In this document: positions 55,138 through 64,000 of the stretch, in pieces
How positions within the stretch are numbered: the stretch's first letter is position 1
Layout: each line of letters begins with the position of its first letter
NCBI RefSeq assembly: GCF_016862635.1
Contig: NZ_BONI01000039.1
Location: 19,879 to 83,878, forward strand
DNA length: 64,000 nucleotides
Source: Catellatospora coxensis
GTDB taxonomy: Bacteria; Actinomycetota; Actinomycetes; Mycobacteriales; Micromonosporaceae
Direction of reading: 5' to 3'
Made by a program: the position numbers and the translations under genes
Notes under the pieces: model-generated
Seen by the model: the letters and a program-made list of their open reading frames with translations, nothing else
Told to the model about the DNA's origin: nothing
Database searches by the model: none

Positions 55138-58100
55138 ATGACGACCACGGCACACGACCCGTCCACCGTGGACGGGCTGCTCGACGCGGGCGCGGTGCTC
55201 GACGGCCCGGGCCCGGACGATCCGGCCGTCGCGGCGGTGACGGGCCGGGCGTACGCCCATCCGGCGCTGCCCGGCCGCACCGTGGTGCGCCTGGTCAGCG
55301 AGCCGATCGGCGCGGCCGAGGACTTGAGCATGGAGTTCCTCGGCTTCAGCACGACCGGGGCGGTGCCGGTGGGGCACGGCCGGGTGCGCGCGCTGGGCTT
55401 CCCCGCCTCGGCCCTGGTGCAGGACCCGGCCCACGGCCGCGAGGCGCTTGCCCTGGTCAAGGAGATGGAGAAGCTGGCCCGGCTGGCCCGGTCGAAGCCG
55501 GGCAGCGCCCGGGACGGCTACCTGGCCGTCGCCCGGCGCCTCGCCGACACCGTGCCGCACTTCCTGCCGGGCTTCTGGGAGCAGGCGGGGCGGGCGTTCA
55601 TCGAGGCGGAGAACCCGCGCCAGGCCGCGATCTGCTTCACCGACGCGCGCCGGGCCGAGCAGACGTACGCGCTGCCCGTCGACGAGGCCCGGCTGCGGGA
55701 CACGCATCTGGAGTTCGCGCTGGCGGGCGCGCTGACCGCGAAGGCGTTCCGCGAGTACGCCCGCGACGTGCTCACCCGCACGCCGGCCGTGCTGGCGTAC
55801 CCGCTGGTCCGCTCGGTGGCGGTGCGGCGCGTCGCGGGTGGGCTGCCGCCCGGCCCGGGGCTGGCCGCCGACCTGCGCCGGCTGGCCAAGGCGGCCGGCC
55901 TCGGCACGGCGGCCGAGGACGAGTCCGTGGTCGCCGAGCTGCTGATGCTGCCCGCGGTGGCGCGCGCGGACGCGGGCTTCTGGACGGCGTACCGCAAGAC
56001 GCTGCCGCGGCTGGCCCGGCGCGACCCGGCGGTGGCGGCGCGGCTGCTGGACCTGCTGCCGGAGCCGCCGGGCTGGAAGGCCGACCTGTCCGAGGAGTGG
56101 CTCGACCTCATCCTCGACGCGGGCGTGCTCGACGCGCCCGACGCCGACGTCGCCGGGTGGCTGGAGCGCTTCGCCTGGTACCGCGCCAACCACCGCTGGG
56201 CCGTGGGCGCGATCAGCACCCGGCTGCTCGACCTCGTGGCCCGGCTCGCCCCGCGGCTGCGCGCGGCGGGCAGGCCGCTGCGGCTGCGCCCCGCCGACGC
56301 GTCCGGCCCGGTCGACCTGAACCTGGTGGACGCCTGCCTGGCCCACGAGGTGCCGGTGGCCGTCGACCCGACTCCCGAGGGCCTGCCGGTGACCCGCTGG
56401 AGCGACCTGGCCGGTGAGGGCCGCCGCGACCTGCGCGCGGTCGCCGCCGACCCCGACCTGCTCCCCGACCTCGCCCGCGGGTTGTGGCGGCTGCTGGACC
56501 GGCACTCGCAGGTGGACCCGGACGGGCCCACCGCCGCCAACCTGGTCGCGACGCTGAGCGCGGCGCCCGGCCTGCTCCTGGCCCTCCGGCACGGCATCGG
56601 GCGGCAGCAGCTCGCCGGCAGCACCGTCGCCGGGTTGGAGAAGACCCTGCGTGAGCTGTATCCGCTGTGGTCGGCGGCCGGTGTCCGGCTCGCGGCCGAC
56701 GAGCTGCGCCCGCTCGCCGTGCTCGACGCCGCCGAGGTGCTGGCCGGTTCACTGCGCGCGGGCCTGGTCGACGAGCTGGGCTGGCCCGCGTACGAGACGG
56801 CGGTCGCCGAACTCAAGCGGCTCGGCCTGTCGCCGAGCTGGCCGACCCTGGCCGTGTGCGACTTCACCCGGGCGGTCACCGTCTCCCCCGACGGCACGTC
56901 CACCGAGCACCTGGTGCGGCAGCGGGCCAACAGCTGGCACACCGAGGTGACCTGCCACGAGCTGGCCGGACGGGTGCTGGTGACCTCCACCTCGCCCTAC
57001 AGCGACGGCTGGGCCTACTGGACCGACAGTCCGGATCAGACGTTCCCGGTCCCGCCCGCCGCGAGCGCGGCGCACGCCGGGCCGCCCACGCCCTACCTGC
57101 CGCTGCCTGGCGGCGGGGCCACCGGCGGGGGCCGCCCGTGGCTGCCCGGCGACCCGGCGGCGCCGGCGCCCGGCCCGGTGAGCAGCGACGGCGTGACCTA
57201 CTGGCGTACCGAGCAGGATCCCGGCGGGCCGCGCTGGCGGGAGTACGACCCGCACACCGGTGAGCCGGGCCGGCCCAGCCTGCCCGCGTTCCTCACCGCC
57301 GGGGTGCCCGAGCAGCTGACGCTGCTGCCCGAGTGGTCGTGGCTGCGTCCCGGGCCGGACGGGTTCGGCGGTTCGCCGCTGGGCCACGCGGACGGCCTGC
57401 TCGGCTGGCGGGTGCACGTCGAGCCCGACGGCGTCCAGGTCGGCACCGGCGTCGACGGCCGCACCGTGCGGTGGCGGCCGACCGTGCCCGGGGAGGTGCT
57501 GGTCGGCGCGCTGCGGCTGCCCGGCGACGACCGGCTCCGCCCGGTCACCGCCCGCGCCGGGGACCGGCCGCGCCCCGCCGACCTGCCGGTCACCGTGTGG
57601 GCGCCCGGCGGCGGCGGGCCGCTGCAGGAGTGCCTCGCCTCGCACAGCCGCCCGCCGTTCCCGCACTGGCACGCGCTGCGGCCCCGCGACGCGGCGGGCT
57701 CGGCGGCGCTGCGCGCGATGACCGCGCCCCTGGCCGCCGCGCTGCTGGCCGACGTACGCAACGGCAACGCCGCGCTGGACCACCTGACCGACGAGGCGAT
57801 CGCCCGCCACCTGCCCGACGTCACCGACCGGACGCTGCTGCGGGCGCTGCGCGCCGTGGTGCGCACCGCGGCGCGGCTGCAGGCCAGGCTCGAACGGCTG
57901 GGTGAGCTGCTCGCCGCAGGCGAGGCGGAGCGAACCACCACCGAGTCGGCCGGTCCCTCGGCGACGCGGCCCGGAGCGGCAGCCGCACAGACCGGAAACC
58001 GTGCGCCGGTCCTCGACAGCGAGCTGTTCCAGTCGCTGGCCGCGCTGGTGACGTGGCGGGGACGCTACTTCTACGGTTCGAAGGACTCCCGCACCGCGGT

Positions 58101-59862
58101 GATGGACCAGCTCGCGGCGCTGTCCCGGCTGTTCGCCGACCCGCCGGAGCAGGTGCCGCCGCCGGACGCCGAGTCGTCCTGGCCGTGGCTGCTGCGCGGG
58201 CTGGGCGCGGTGGTGATGGTCGCGGCCTCCCCCGCCACCGCGCCGAAATCGCGCCCGGCGCTGGCCCGGCTGCTGCGGGCGTTCGCGGCCTCGCCGTTCG
58301 CCGCGCCCGACCCGCGGATCCGCTTCGCCGAACTCGCGGTCACCACCGCGCACAGCACCGCGGAGGCGGGCGAGGGCGGGCGGCGCGTCGTGTTCCTGTC
58401 CGGCGGCCACCGCATGCACTCGGCCGGCCCGCGCTTCTCCCGGTATGCCGTGGACCGCTGCGCCGACGCCGTGTTCGCGCCCATCGCGGGCATCGACGTG
58501 CACACCGCCATCCACCGCGACGGCTGGGGCGACGCCGCGCGGCTGAACGCGGCGGCCGACCTGCTCGACGGCGAAGGCCCCGCGCCCTGGCAGGCCGACG
58601 GCCCGCAGCGGCTGGCCGAGCTGACCGGGCTGACCCGAGCCGAGGCCGCGATGCTGCTCGCCGCGCTGCCGATCGGCGGCTGGAACGAGCACGCCCTCGA
58701 CACCGCGCAGCGCAAGGCGATCGGCCTGTCCGCCGCCGAGGCCCGGCTGGCGGCGGAGCACTGGCACGGCATCGCCCGGCGGCACCGGATCGCGCTGCTG
58801 GACGCGGCCGTGCCGGCCGACCCGGCGGACCTGTGGCGGCACGGCCCCGACCTGGACGCGCTGGCGGCGCGGTGGATCGCCCTGTTCGGACGGCGTACGC
58901 CGCTGCCCGAGGAGCTGCTGATCGAGGCGAAGCGGGTGATCCCCGGCGGGGCGGGGCAGGAGGTGCTCCGGATCATCGCCCAGCCGCAGCCGCGTACCTG
59001 GCTGTGCACCGACGGGGTGAGCGAGGCGGGCTCGTGGCGGTTGGACACCCGCGCCGCCGACGGTGACCCGTTCGACGAGGACCGGCTGGCGGCGGGCGCG
59101 GCCGCGCTGGCGTGGCTGGCGTACCGGCTGCCGGCCGGCGACCCGCTGCGCCGCTCGCTGCCGCGCGCACTGGACCTGATGCGGCAGCGGCTGGACAACC
59201 CGAAGCTGGCCGTGGGCACCACGGTCCGCCGCCTCGGGCTGGTGCCCGACGGGCTGCCGGGTGTCTGGCGCAGCGCGGACGACGGCGGCTACGGCACGTA
59301 CCACCTGCTGCCCGCCGCGATCACCACCCCGGACGACCCGGCGCTGGCGCTGGGCGAGCCGGAGATTGCGGACGCGCTGCGGCTGCTGCGCGACCCGTCC
59401 CTGGCGGCGGCGATCGCCGAGGCGGACGCGCTGCCCGCGGGGGCCTGGCCGCAGGACCCCCGGCACAGCGTGCCCGAGCTGGTGACCGAGGTGGCCGCGG
59501 CGCACGGGCTGGTGGCGGACGTGACCGCGTACTACCTGCAGCTGCTGGCGCTGCCCGATCCGACCGACGCCAACGCGGCCCGCTGGCTGGGTGTCACCGC
59601 GGCGGGGTTGAAGCCGCTGCGGGCGGCCCTGGTCGCGGCGGGGCTCGCCGTCGAGGCGCGGCGCGAGCGGGCGGGCCGCACGGCGTTCCTGCCGGGCGGG
59701 TGGCTGAACCTCAAGGCCCCGGCGCTGCCGCTCGAATCGTGGAAGGCCCCGCTGCTGGGCCTGCGTCCCGACACCGCGCCGCCACTGGGCACGGTGCTGC
59801 TCGGCCGCCCGGTCGCCGAGCTGTTCCGCGACGCGTGGGCGGCGCGGGTCGCCGGCGAGTGA
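55138..59862 (+). CDS. very large protein (1574 aa) encoded with DUF4132
   Basis: A 1574-residue protein, no signal or transmembrane helix. Long helical repeats fill about residues 60-560 (for example ARDGYLAVARRLADTVPHFL). A beta-rich segment with WHTEVTCHELAGRVLVTSTS and repeated W-x-Y follows, about 600-810, then helices (820-1000), and a last third with FLSGGHRMHSAGPRFSRYAV and IGIDVHTAIHRDGWGDAARL. No catalytic motif is visible. Annotated homologues are often called DNA-binding protein without proof. ATG 55138 follows GAGGG. With the DUF4132 gene it forms a two-gene operon. Confidence 0.82.
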   Translation: MTTTAHDPSTVDGLLDAGAVLDGPGPDDPAVAAVTGRAYAHPALPGRTVVRLVSEPIGAAEDLSMEFLGFSTTGAVPVGHGRVRALGFPASALVQDPAHGREALALVKEMEKLARLARSKPGSARDGYLAVARRLADTVPHFLPGFWEQAGRAFIEAENPRQAAICFTDARRAEQTYALPVDEARLRDTHLEFALAGALTAKAFREYARDVLTRTPAVLAYPLVRSVAVRRVAGGLPPGPGLAADLRRLAKAAGLGTAAEDESVVAELLMLPAVARADAGFWTAYRKTLPRLARRDPAVAARLLDLLPEPPGWKADLSEEWLDLILDAGVLDAPDADVAGWLERFAWYRANHRWAVGAISTRLLDLVARLAPRLRAAGRPLRLRPADASGPVDLNLVDACLAHEVPVAVDPTPEGLPVTRWSDLAGEGRRDLRAVAADPDLLPDLARGLWRLLDRHSQVDPDGPTAANLVATLSAAPGLLLALRHGIGRQQLAGSTVAGLEKTLRELYPLWSAAGVRLAADELRPLAVLDAAEVLAGSLRAGLVDELGWPAYETAVAELKRLGLSPSWPTLAVCDFTRAVTVSPDGTSTEHLVRQRANSWHTEVTCHELAGRVLVTSTSPYSDGWAYWTDSPDQTFPVPPAASAAHAGPPTPYLPLPGGGATGGGRPWLPGDPAAPAPGPVSSDGVTYWRTEQDPGGPRWREYDPHTGEPGRPSLPAFLTAGVPEQLTLLPEWSWLRPGPDGFGGSPLGHADGLLGWRVHVEPDGVQVGTGVDGRTVRWRPTVPGEVLVGALRLPGDDRLRPVTARAGDRPRPADLPVTVWAPGGGGPLQECLASHSRPPFPHWHALRPRDAAGSAALRAMTAPLAAALLADVRNGNAALDHLTDEAIARHLPDVTDRTLLRALRAVVRTAARLQARLERLGELLAAGEAERTTTESAGPSATRPGAAAAQTGNRAPVLDSELFQSLAALVTWRGRYFYGSKDSRTAVMDQLAALSRLFADPPEQVPPPDAESSWPWLLRGLGAVVMVAASPATAPKSRPALARLLRAFAASPFAAPDPRIRFAELAVTTAHSTAEAGEGGRRVVFLSGGHRMHSAGPRFSRYAVDRCADAVFAPIAGIDVHTAIHRDGWGDAARLNAAADLLDGEGPAPWQADGPQRLAELTGLTRAEAAMLLAALPIGGWNEHALDTAQRKAIGLSAAEARLAAEHWHGIARRHRIALLDAAVPADPADLWRHGPDLDALAARWIALFGRRTPLPEELLIEAKRVIPGGAGQEVLRIIAQPQPRTWLCTDGVSEAGSWRLDTRAADGDPFDEDRLAAGAAALAWLAYRLPAGDPLRRSLPRALDLMRQRLDNPKLAVGTTVRRLGLVPDGLPGVWRSADDGGYGTYHLLPAAITTPDDPALALGEPEIADALRLLRDPSLAAAIAEADALPAGAWPQDPRHSVPELVTEVAAAHGLVADVTAYYLQLLALPDPTDANAARWLGVTAAGLKPLRAALVAAGLAVEARRERAGRTAFLPGGWLNLKAPALPLESWKAPLLGLRPDTAPPLGTVLLGRPVAELFRDAWAARVAGE

Positions 59863-59923
59863 TCACCGTTTCCGGGCAGGTAGTGCGGCCCGATCGTGCT
59901 TCCTGCCCGGAAACGACGATCAC
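59859..59923. repeat. palindrome at the convergent junction of the large gene and abgT-like gene
   Basis: Arms of 22 bp (59859-59880, 59902-59923) with 2 mismatches; inner part CGTTTCCGGGCAGG. The stop codon of the large gene (59860-59862) lies in the left arm. It likely serves as terminator for both genes. Confidence 0.9.
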
Positions 59924-59932
59924 GGAGCCCGC

Positions 59933-61612
59933 CTACCCCAGCTCGACCGGCGCGCCCGGCCCGAGCGGGATGCCCAGCAGGTACCAGACGACGAAGAACA
60001 CCGTCCAGGCCACCGCGATGATCAGCATGTACGGGATCATCAGCGAGATCACCGTGCCGACGCCGGCCTCCTTCTTGTACTTCTGCGCCAGCAGCACGAT
60101 GAACGGCAGGTACACCATCAGCGGGGTGACCACGTTCATCGGCGAGTCGGCGACCCGGTAGGCGGCCAGCACGGTCTGCGGCGCGACGCCCAGGCGCAGG
60201 AACAGCGGCACGAAGATGGGCGCGAAGATGGCCCACTTCGGGATCACGCCCGGGATGATGATGTCCAGCACGAGCACCACCAGGATGAAGCCGATGAGCA
60301 GCCACAGCGGCCCGATGTTGGCGCGCTCCAGCCCGTCGGCCATCTTCACCGCGGCGACGGTGGCCATGTTGGAGTAGTTGAAGTACGCGATGAACTGGGC
60401 GATCACCAGCAGCATGAAGATCAGGCCGCCGAGCCCGGCGAACGTCTTCGTGATCGCGTCCATCGCGGCGGCGCTGCCCTTGAGCGTGCCCGCGCCCGCG
60501 CCGTAGCACAGGCCGCAGACCAGGAACACCAGCATGATGATGAAGATCAGGCTGTCCATCAGCGGCGAGTCCTCGACGAGGCTGCCGGTGACCGGGTTGC
60601 GCAGGATGCCCCACGGCTTGGGCGGCACGGACAGCAGCAGGAGCACCGCCAGCACGGCGAGCAGGCCCCAGCAGGCGTACCGCAGCCCGCGGGCCTGCGC
60701 GGCCGGGGGCGCGTCGCCCTCGGCCGGGGCGGCGTCGGGGAGGTCGGTGGCCTCGTGCGACACCAGGCCGGTGTACTTGCCGAGCCGCGGCTCGATCACC
60801 TTCTCGGTGATGAAGGTGATCAGGAACGCCAGGAAGAGGGTCGAGCCGACGGCGAAGAACAGGTTCGCGGTGAGGCTGATCTTCCGGGCCGGGTCGGCGA
60901 GCGCGATCGCCTCGTTGGTGATCTCGGTGATGATGCCGTCGGTCGGGGTGATGAGCACGTTGACCATGAACGTGCCGCCGACCGCGCCGAACGCGGCGGC
61001 GAGCCCGGCCAGCGGGTGCCGCCCGACGCTCAGGAAGGCGACCGCGCCGAGCGGGATCAGCACCAGGTAGCCGGCGTCGGAGGCGATCGAGGACAGGATG
61101 CCGACGAGCACGATGATGAAGGTCAGCGACCACGGCGGGGCGACCGCGACCAGCTTGCGGATCAGCGCGCCGATGAGGCCGGCCCGCTCGGCCAGGCCGA
61201 CGCCGATCATGGCGACCAGGATGACGCCGACCACGCCGAAGTTGGTGAAGTTGGTGACCGCCGAGGTGAAGATGAACCGGATGCCGTCCGCGGTGAGCAG
61301 GCTCCTGATCGCGGTCGTCTCGGTGTGGGTCTTCACCTCGGGGTGGTAGAACTCCTCGGGCGGGATGTCCAGCGAGGGCTGCTGCGTGCCGCCGGGGTAG
61401 GTCTCCTGGGCCACCACCGGCGCGGGCGCGGCCGTCTCGTAGGTGACCTGCACGCCCATCGCCGCGAAGACCGCCGACAGCACGATGATCACACCGATCA
61501 GGATCAGGAAGATCATCACGGGGTGCGGCACCTTGTTGCCGACCTTCTCCACCCCGTCCAGCATCCGCTGGGTGAACGGGCGCTTCCCGGCGGAAGCGGT
61601 CGCCGAAGTCAT
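59933..61612 (-). CDS. AbgT family transporter
   Basis: A 559-residue membrane protein with about 11-13 helices. AbgT family marks are KVPHPVMIFLILIGVIIVLS, SAVTNFTNFGVVGVILVAMI, LVGILSSIASDAGYLVLIPL, and PAFGAVGGTFMVNVLITPTD-like, plus a C-terminal hairpin VADSPMNVVTPLMVYLPFIV. AbgT carries p-aminobenzoyl-glutamate; some members export sulfonamides. ATG at 61612 gives the normal length. It is divergent from the agmatinase-family gene, 131 nt apart. Confidence 0.93.
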   Translation of the reverse strand: MTSATASAGKRPFTQRMLDGVEKVGNKVPHPVMIFLILIGVIIVLSAVFAAMGVQVTYETAAPAPVVAQETYPGGTQQPSLDIPPEEFYHPEVKTHTETTAIRSLLTADGIRFIFTSAVTNFTNFGVVGVILVAMIGVGLAERAGLIGALIRKLVAVAPPWSLTFIIVLVGILSSIASDAGYLVLIPLGAVAFLSVGRHPLAGLAAAFGAVGGTFMVNVLITPTDGIITEITNEAIALADPARKISLTANLFFAVGSTLFLAFLITFITEKVIEPRLGKYTGLVSHEATDLPDAAPAEGDAPPAAQARGLRYACWGLLAVLAVLLLLSVPPKPWGILRNPVTGSLVEDSPLMDSLIFIIMLVFLVCGLCYGAGAGTLKGSAAAMDAITKTFAGLGGLIFMLLVIAQFIAYFNYSNMATVAAVKMADGLERANIGPLWLLIGFILVVLVLDIIIPGVIPKWAIFAPIFVPLFLRLGVAPQTVLAAYRVADSPMNVVTPLMVYLPFIVLLAQKYKKEAGVGTVISLMIPYMLIIAVAWTVFFVVWYLLGIPLGPGAPVELG

Positions 61613-61743
61613 CCACCGCTCCTCCCCGCCGACGGCAATCCGGTGCGCGCGGCCCTGAAGCACAGCATCACGGCTGAAAGGCGAATTTGCCGACGTTTTG
61701 CGCGGATTGGTCGACCGGCCCGGCCACCGGCGAGAATGGAGGC

Positions 61744-62778
61744 GTGACCCGCTACGGCGCGCAGTACGGCCCCGACTTCACATTCCTCGGGGTGCCCCGC
61801 TGCGACTGGGCCGACCCGGCGACGTACGCCGAGGCCGACGTGGTGATCCTGGGCGCGCCGTTCGACGGCGGCACCTCGCACCGCCCCGGCACCCGGTTCG
61901 GGCCCAACGCCATCCGGGGCACCGACTACCTGCCGCACGACGGCTCCCGCCCGCACCTGGCGCTGCGCGTCGACCCGCTCGGCCCGGACCTGACCGTGTA
62001 CGACGCGGGCGACCTGGAGCTGTACAGCGGCGAGGTGCTCCGCAGCTGCCAGAGCATCGAGGACGCGGTCGCCTTCCTCACCGGGCACGGGGTCATCCCG
62101 CTGGTCCTCGGCGGCGACCACACCATCACCTGGCCCGACGTCACCGGTGTGGCCAGGACGCGCGGCTACGGCCGAATCTCGGTGATCCACTTCGACGCGC
62201 ACGCCGACACCGGCGACATCGCGTTCGGCTCGCTGTACGGCCACGGCCAGCCGATGCGCCGGCTGATCGAGTCCGGCGCGGTACGCGGCGACCGCTTCCT
62301 GCAGCTCGGGTTGCGCGGGTACTGGCCCGAGCCGCCGACCCTGGACTGGATGGCCGACCAGGGCATGCGCTCGTACCACATGAGCGAGATCGGCGCGCGG
62401 GGCCTGGACGCGGTGCTCGACGAGGCGTTCGCGATCGCCCTGGACGGCTGCGACGCGGTCTTCCTGTCCGTCGACATCGACGTGTGCGACCCGGCGCACG
62501 CCCCCGGCACAGGCACGCCCGAACCCGGCGGCCTCACCGCCCGGCAGCTGCTCGACGCCGTGTCGCGGATCTGCCGCACGCTGCCCGTGGCGGGCATGGA
62601 CGTGGTCGAGGTGTCCCCGCCGTACGACCACGCCGAGATCACCGCGATGCTCGCCAACCGGGTCGTCCTGGAGGCCCTGTCCGGCCTGGCCCGCCGCCGC
62701 CACGACACCCGCACCGGCACCCCCTGGAACCCGGCCACCCCCCTGCTCGACGGCCGCGGCTCCACCACCTCCGACTGA
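61744..62778 (+). CDS. agmatinase/arginase family ureohydrolase
   Basis: A 344-residue ureohydrolase. Manganese ligands: His126 in LVLGGDHTITW; Asp151, His153 and Asp155 in HFDAHADT; and the two Asp in SVDIDVCDPAHAPGTGTPEPGG. It hydrolyses a guanidino compound to urea and an amine (agmatine, guanidinobutyrate or similar). The GTG at 61744 follows GGAGGC. The N-terminal part AQYGPDFTFLGVPRCDW resembles guanidinobutyrase or guanidinopropionase-like members. Substrate not certain. Confidence 0.9.
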   Translation: MTRYGAQYGPDFTFLGVPRCDWADPATYAEADVVILGAPFDGGTSHRPGTRFGPNAIRGTDYLPHDGSRPHLALRVDPLGPDLTVYDAGDLELYSGEVLRSCQSIEDAVAFLTGHGVIPLVLGGDHTITWPDVTGVARTRGYGRISVIHFDAHADTGDIAFGSLYGHGQPMRRLIESGAVRGDRFLQLGLRGYWPEPPTLDWMADQGMRSYHMSEIGARGLDAVLDEAFAIALDGCDAVFLSVDIDVCDPAHAPGTGTPEPGGLTARQLLDAVSRICRTLPVAGMDVVEVSPPYDHAEITAMLANRVVLEALSGLARRRHDTRTGTPWNPATPLLDGRGSTTSD

Positions 62779-62794
62779 CGCCCCGCCGCCTCAA

Positions 62795-62869
62795 GATCGC
62801 CCGACTTGCCCGGCACCTGTGCGCCTCTTGACCGTCCATTCACCCACCTGCCCGGCAAGTCGAGCGATC
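62795..62869. repeat. intergenic palindrome after ureohydrolase gene
   Basis: Arms of 21 bp (62795-62815 and 62849-62869) reading GATCGCCCGACTTGCCCGGC plus A, with 2 mismatches. It fills the gap between the ureohydrolase and methyltransferase genes. Confidence 0.88.
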
Positions 62870-62909
62870 ACGGGCACTGCGGGCGGTCCGGGGCGGTAGG
62901 TTGGCGGCG

Positions 62910-63527
62910 ATGGACGCCGAGGACTGGAACCGCCGCTACGCCGCCGCCGACCTGGTGTGGAGCGCCGAGCCGAACCGCTTCGTGGCGGCCGCGCTCGACG
63001 GGCTGCCGCCGGGCCGGGCGCTCGATCTCGCCTCGGGCGAGGGGCGCAACGCGCTGTGGCTGGCCGGCAAGGGCTGGCGGGTGACCGCGATCGACTACGC
63101 GCAGGTCGCGGTCGACAAGGGACGCGAGCGGGCCCGGCAGGACGGGCTCGACGTGGACTGGGTCGTCGGCGACGTACTGGCGTACCAGCCGCCGGCGGAG
63201 GGTTTCGACCTGGTCCTGATCGCCTACCTGCAGTTGCCGCCGGACCAGATGGCGCGGGTGTGGGCGCTGGCCGCGCGGGCGGTCGCGCCCGGCGGCACGC
63301 TGTTCGCGATCGGCCACGACCGCACCAACCTGACCCACGGCACCGGCGGCCCGCAGGACCCCGACCTGCTCTGGGCGCCCGAGGAGCTGACCCACGCGCT
63401 GGCCACGGACGGCCTGACCGTGGACCGGGCCGAGCGGGTGCAGCGCGAGGTCGCCACCGACGAGGGCGTACGCCAGGCCGTCGACGCCCTGATCCGGGCC
63501 CACGCCCCGATCCCCGACCTACCCTGA
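62910..63527 (+). CDS. class I SAM-dependent methyltransferase
   Basis: A 205-residue methyltransferase: start MDAEDWNRRYAAADLVWSAE, SAM motif I ALDLASGEGRNALWLA, and VVGDVLAYQPPAEGFDLVLI. It resembles TehB-like or tellurite resistance-type and thiopurine methyltransferase-like small enzymes; the substrate cannot be told. ATG at 62910 is preferred over TTG 62901. Confidence 0.88.
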   Translation: MDAEDWNRRYAAADLVWSAEPNRFVAAALDGLPPGRALDLASGEGRNALWLAGKGWRVTAIDYAQVAVDKGRERARQDGLDVDWVVGDVLAYQPPAEGFDLVLIAYLQLPPDQMARVWALAARAVAPGGTLFAIGHDRTNLTHGTGGPQDPDLLWAPEELTHALATDGLTVDRAERVQREVATDEGVRQAVDALIRAHAPIPDLP

Positions 63528-63862
63528 CGGCAGGCCACGGAACGCCGCCGGACGGATCTTGCCAGGTCATCATATGTCTTAGTTGTACGCCCCGACTTTG
63601 TGCCAAATCCATCGACGCACATTGCCGTCCCGTGGCGACAGTGTGAAACTTCCAGCACGCGCGCAGGGAGCCAGACCGCGCGACACGGCACCGAGGGCCC
63701 CGGTTCTCCGGGCGGCGCCGCGCACCACCGCAGCTCGTCCGGGCTGTCCATTCCTTCCTGCGCTCGAACGCGCCGCCCGCCCGGTGGCCGCGGTCCCCGC
63801 GCAGGCCCCGCACCGGTCCCACTGCCTTCGGACCGGTCCGGCCTGGCTCAAGGAGTACCCAA
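63528..63862. other. 335-bp intergenic stretch with no recognised element
   Basis: This gap between the methyltransferase gene and the secreted protein gene has a relatively AT-rich patch (63570-63620) that may contain the promoter of the downstream gene. I see no palindromic operator of the CebR kind, no riboswitch and no credible gene. Only an AAGGAG ribosome site at 63850-63855 is clear. Confidence 0.6.
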
Positions 63863-64000
63863 GTGAGGATTCCGATCAGATCCGCCGCACGCCGCCTCAC
63901 GGCGCTGCTCGGCGCGAGCGCGCTGGCAGCCGTGGGGCTCGTCGCCGTGGCCTCGCCCGCGCAGGCCGCCGTGTCCTGCCAGGTGACCTACACCAAGGCC
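63863..64000 (+). CDS. secreted protein, probable CBM2-bearing hydrolase (partial at window end)
   Basis: Only the first 46 residues are in the window. The signal peptide has an Arg-rich start (RIPIRSAARRL), a hydrophobic core and an AQAAVSC cleavage region. The mature part begins CQVTYTKA, a common start of CBM2 cellulose-binding domains in secreted actinobacterial glycoside hydrolases or LPMOs. The catalytic domain is outside the window. GTG 63863 follows AAGGAG. Confidence 0.7.
   Translation, partial: MRIPIRSAARRLTALLGASALAAVGLVAVASPAQAAVSCQVTYTKA

Noticed and set aside
54415..59862. An 1815-codon version of the large protein starting inside the DUF4132 gene
   Set aside because: Upstream of ATG 55138 the frame is Arg/Gly-rich and overlaps the DUF4132 gene; an adequate ribosome site precedes 55138.
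63528..63862. CebR operator upstream of the putative CBM2 gene
   Set aside because: I looked for the TGGGAGCGCTCCCA palindrome typical of cellulose regulons and found no match.

Overview
The window is very GC-rich bacterial DNA with compact, often overlapping genes, frequent GTG starts, DUF222/HNH and F420-type genes, LCP and CsbD proteins, and P-domain secreted hydrolases. This points to an actinomycete, most likely of the Micromonosporaceae type; that placement is inferred from gene content and style, since no rRNA or other marker is present.

Region 1 (1-23 kb) is a cobalamin island. A minus-strand operon runs from a ChlI/ChlD-type AAA-VWA protein at 12.8 kb through cobO, cobB, cobI, cobM, cbiD, cobL, a cbiG-cobJ fusion, a small ferredoxin, cobH and cbiX. 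Beyond it lie cbtB and cbtA (cobalt uptake), and cobN sits apart at 19-22.8 kb. Three cobalamin riboswitches precede the three transcription units (cbtBA, the main operon, cobN), so cobalt import, corrin ring synthesis and chelation are all placed under B12 feedback. Between operon and cobN lie a secreted trypsin-like protease and a secreted M14 carboxypeptidase that share a C-terminal P domain, a double GNAT protein and two membrane proteins.

Region 2 (23-34.5 kb) holds a DUF2784 membrane protein, a Nudix protein, a DUF222/HNH protein, a three-gene set (His-rich NicO-like metal transporter, TPR protein, DUF4331 protein), an F420/FMN PPOX protein, a redox trio (zinc ribbon, FAD/NAD(P) reductase, molybdopterin oxidoreductase), citrate synthase and a nucleoside deaminase.

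Region 3 (34.5-48.3 kb) contains an epimerase-like protein, a RecD2 helicase, a BBE-type FAD oxidase, two small secreted proteins, a large LuxR (LAL) regulator, an LCP cell-wall protein, CsbD and DUF6131-type stress genes (each with a sigma-B-like promoter), a multipass membrane protein and a TetR regulator beside a tandem-repeat control region.

Region 4 (48.4-64 kb) combines a diacylglycerol-kinase-like protein, two alkylglycerone-phosphate-synthase-like FAD oxidases and GlpD. It continues with a two-gene DUF4132 unit (298 and 1574 aa), an AbgT-type transporter divergent from an agmatinase-family enzyme, a methyltransferase and the start of a secreted protein that probably carries a CBM2 domain.

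Intergenic gaps are repeatedly filled by strong palindromes. One 46-49 bp family occurs three times, and several single-copy palindromes overlap stop codons. No CRISPR array, tRNA, rRNA, IS element or prophage was seen.
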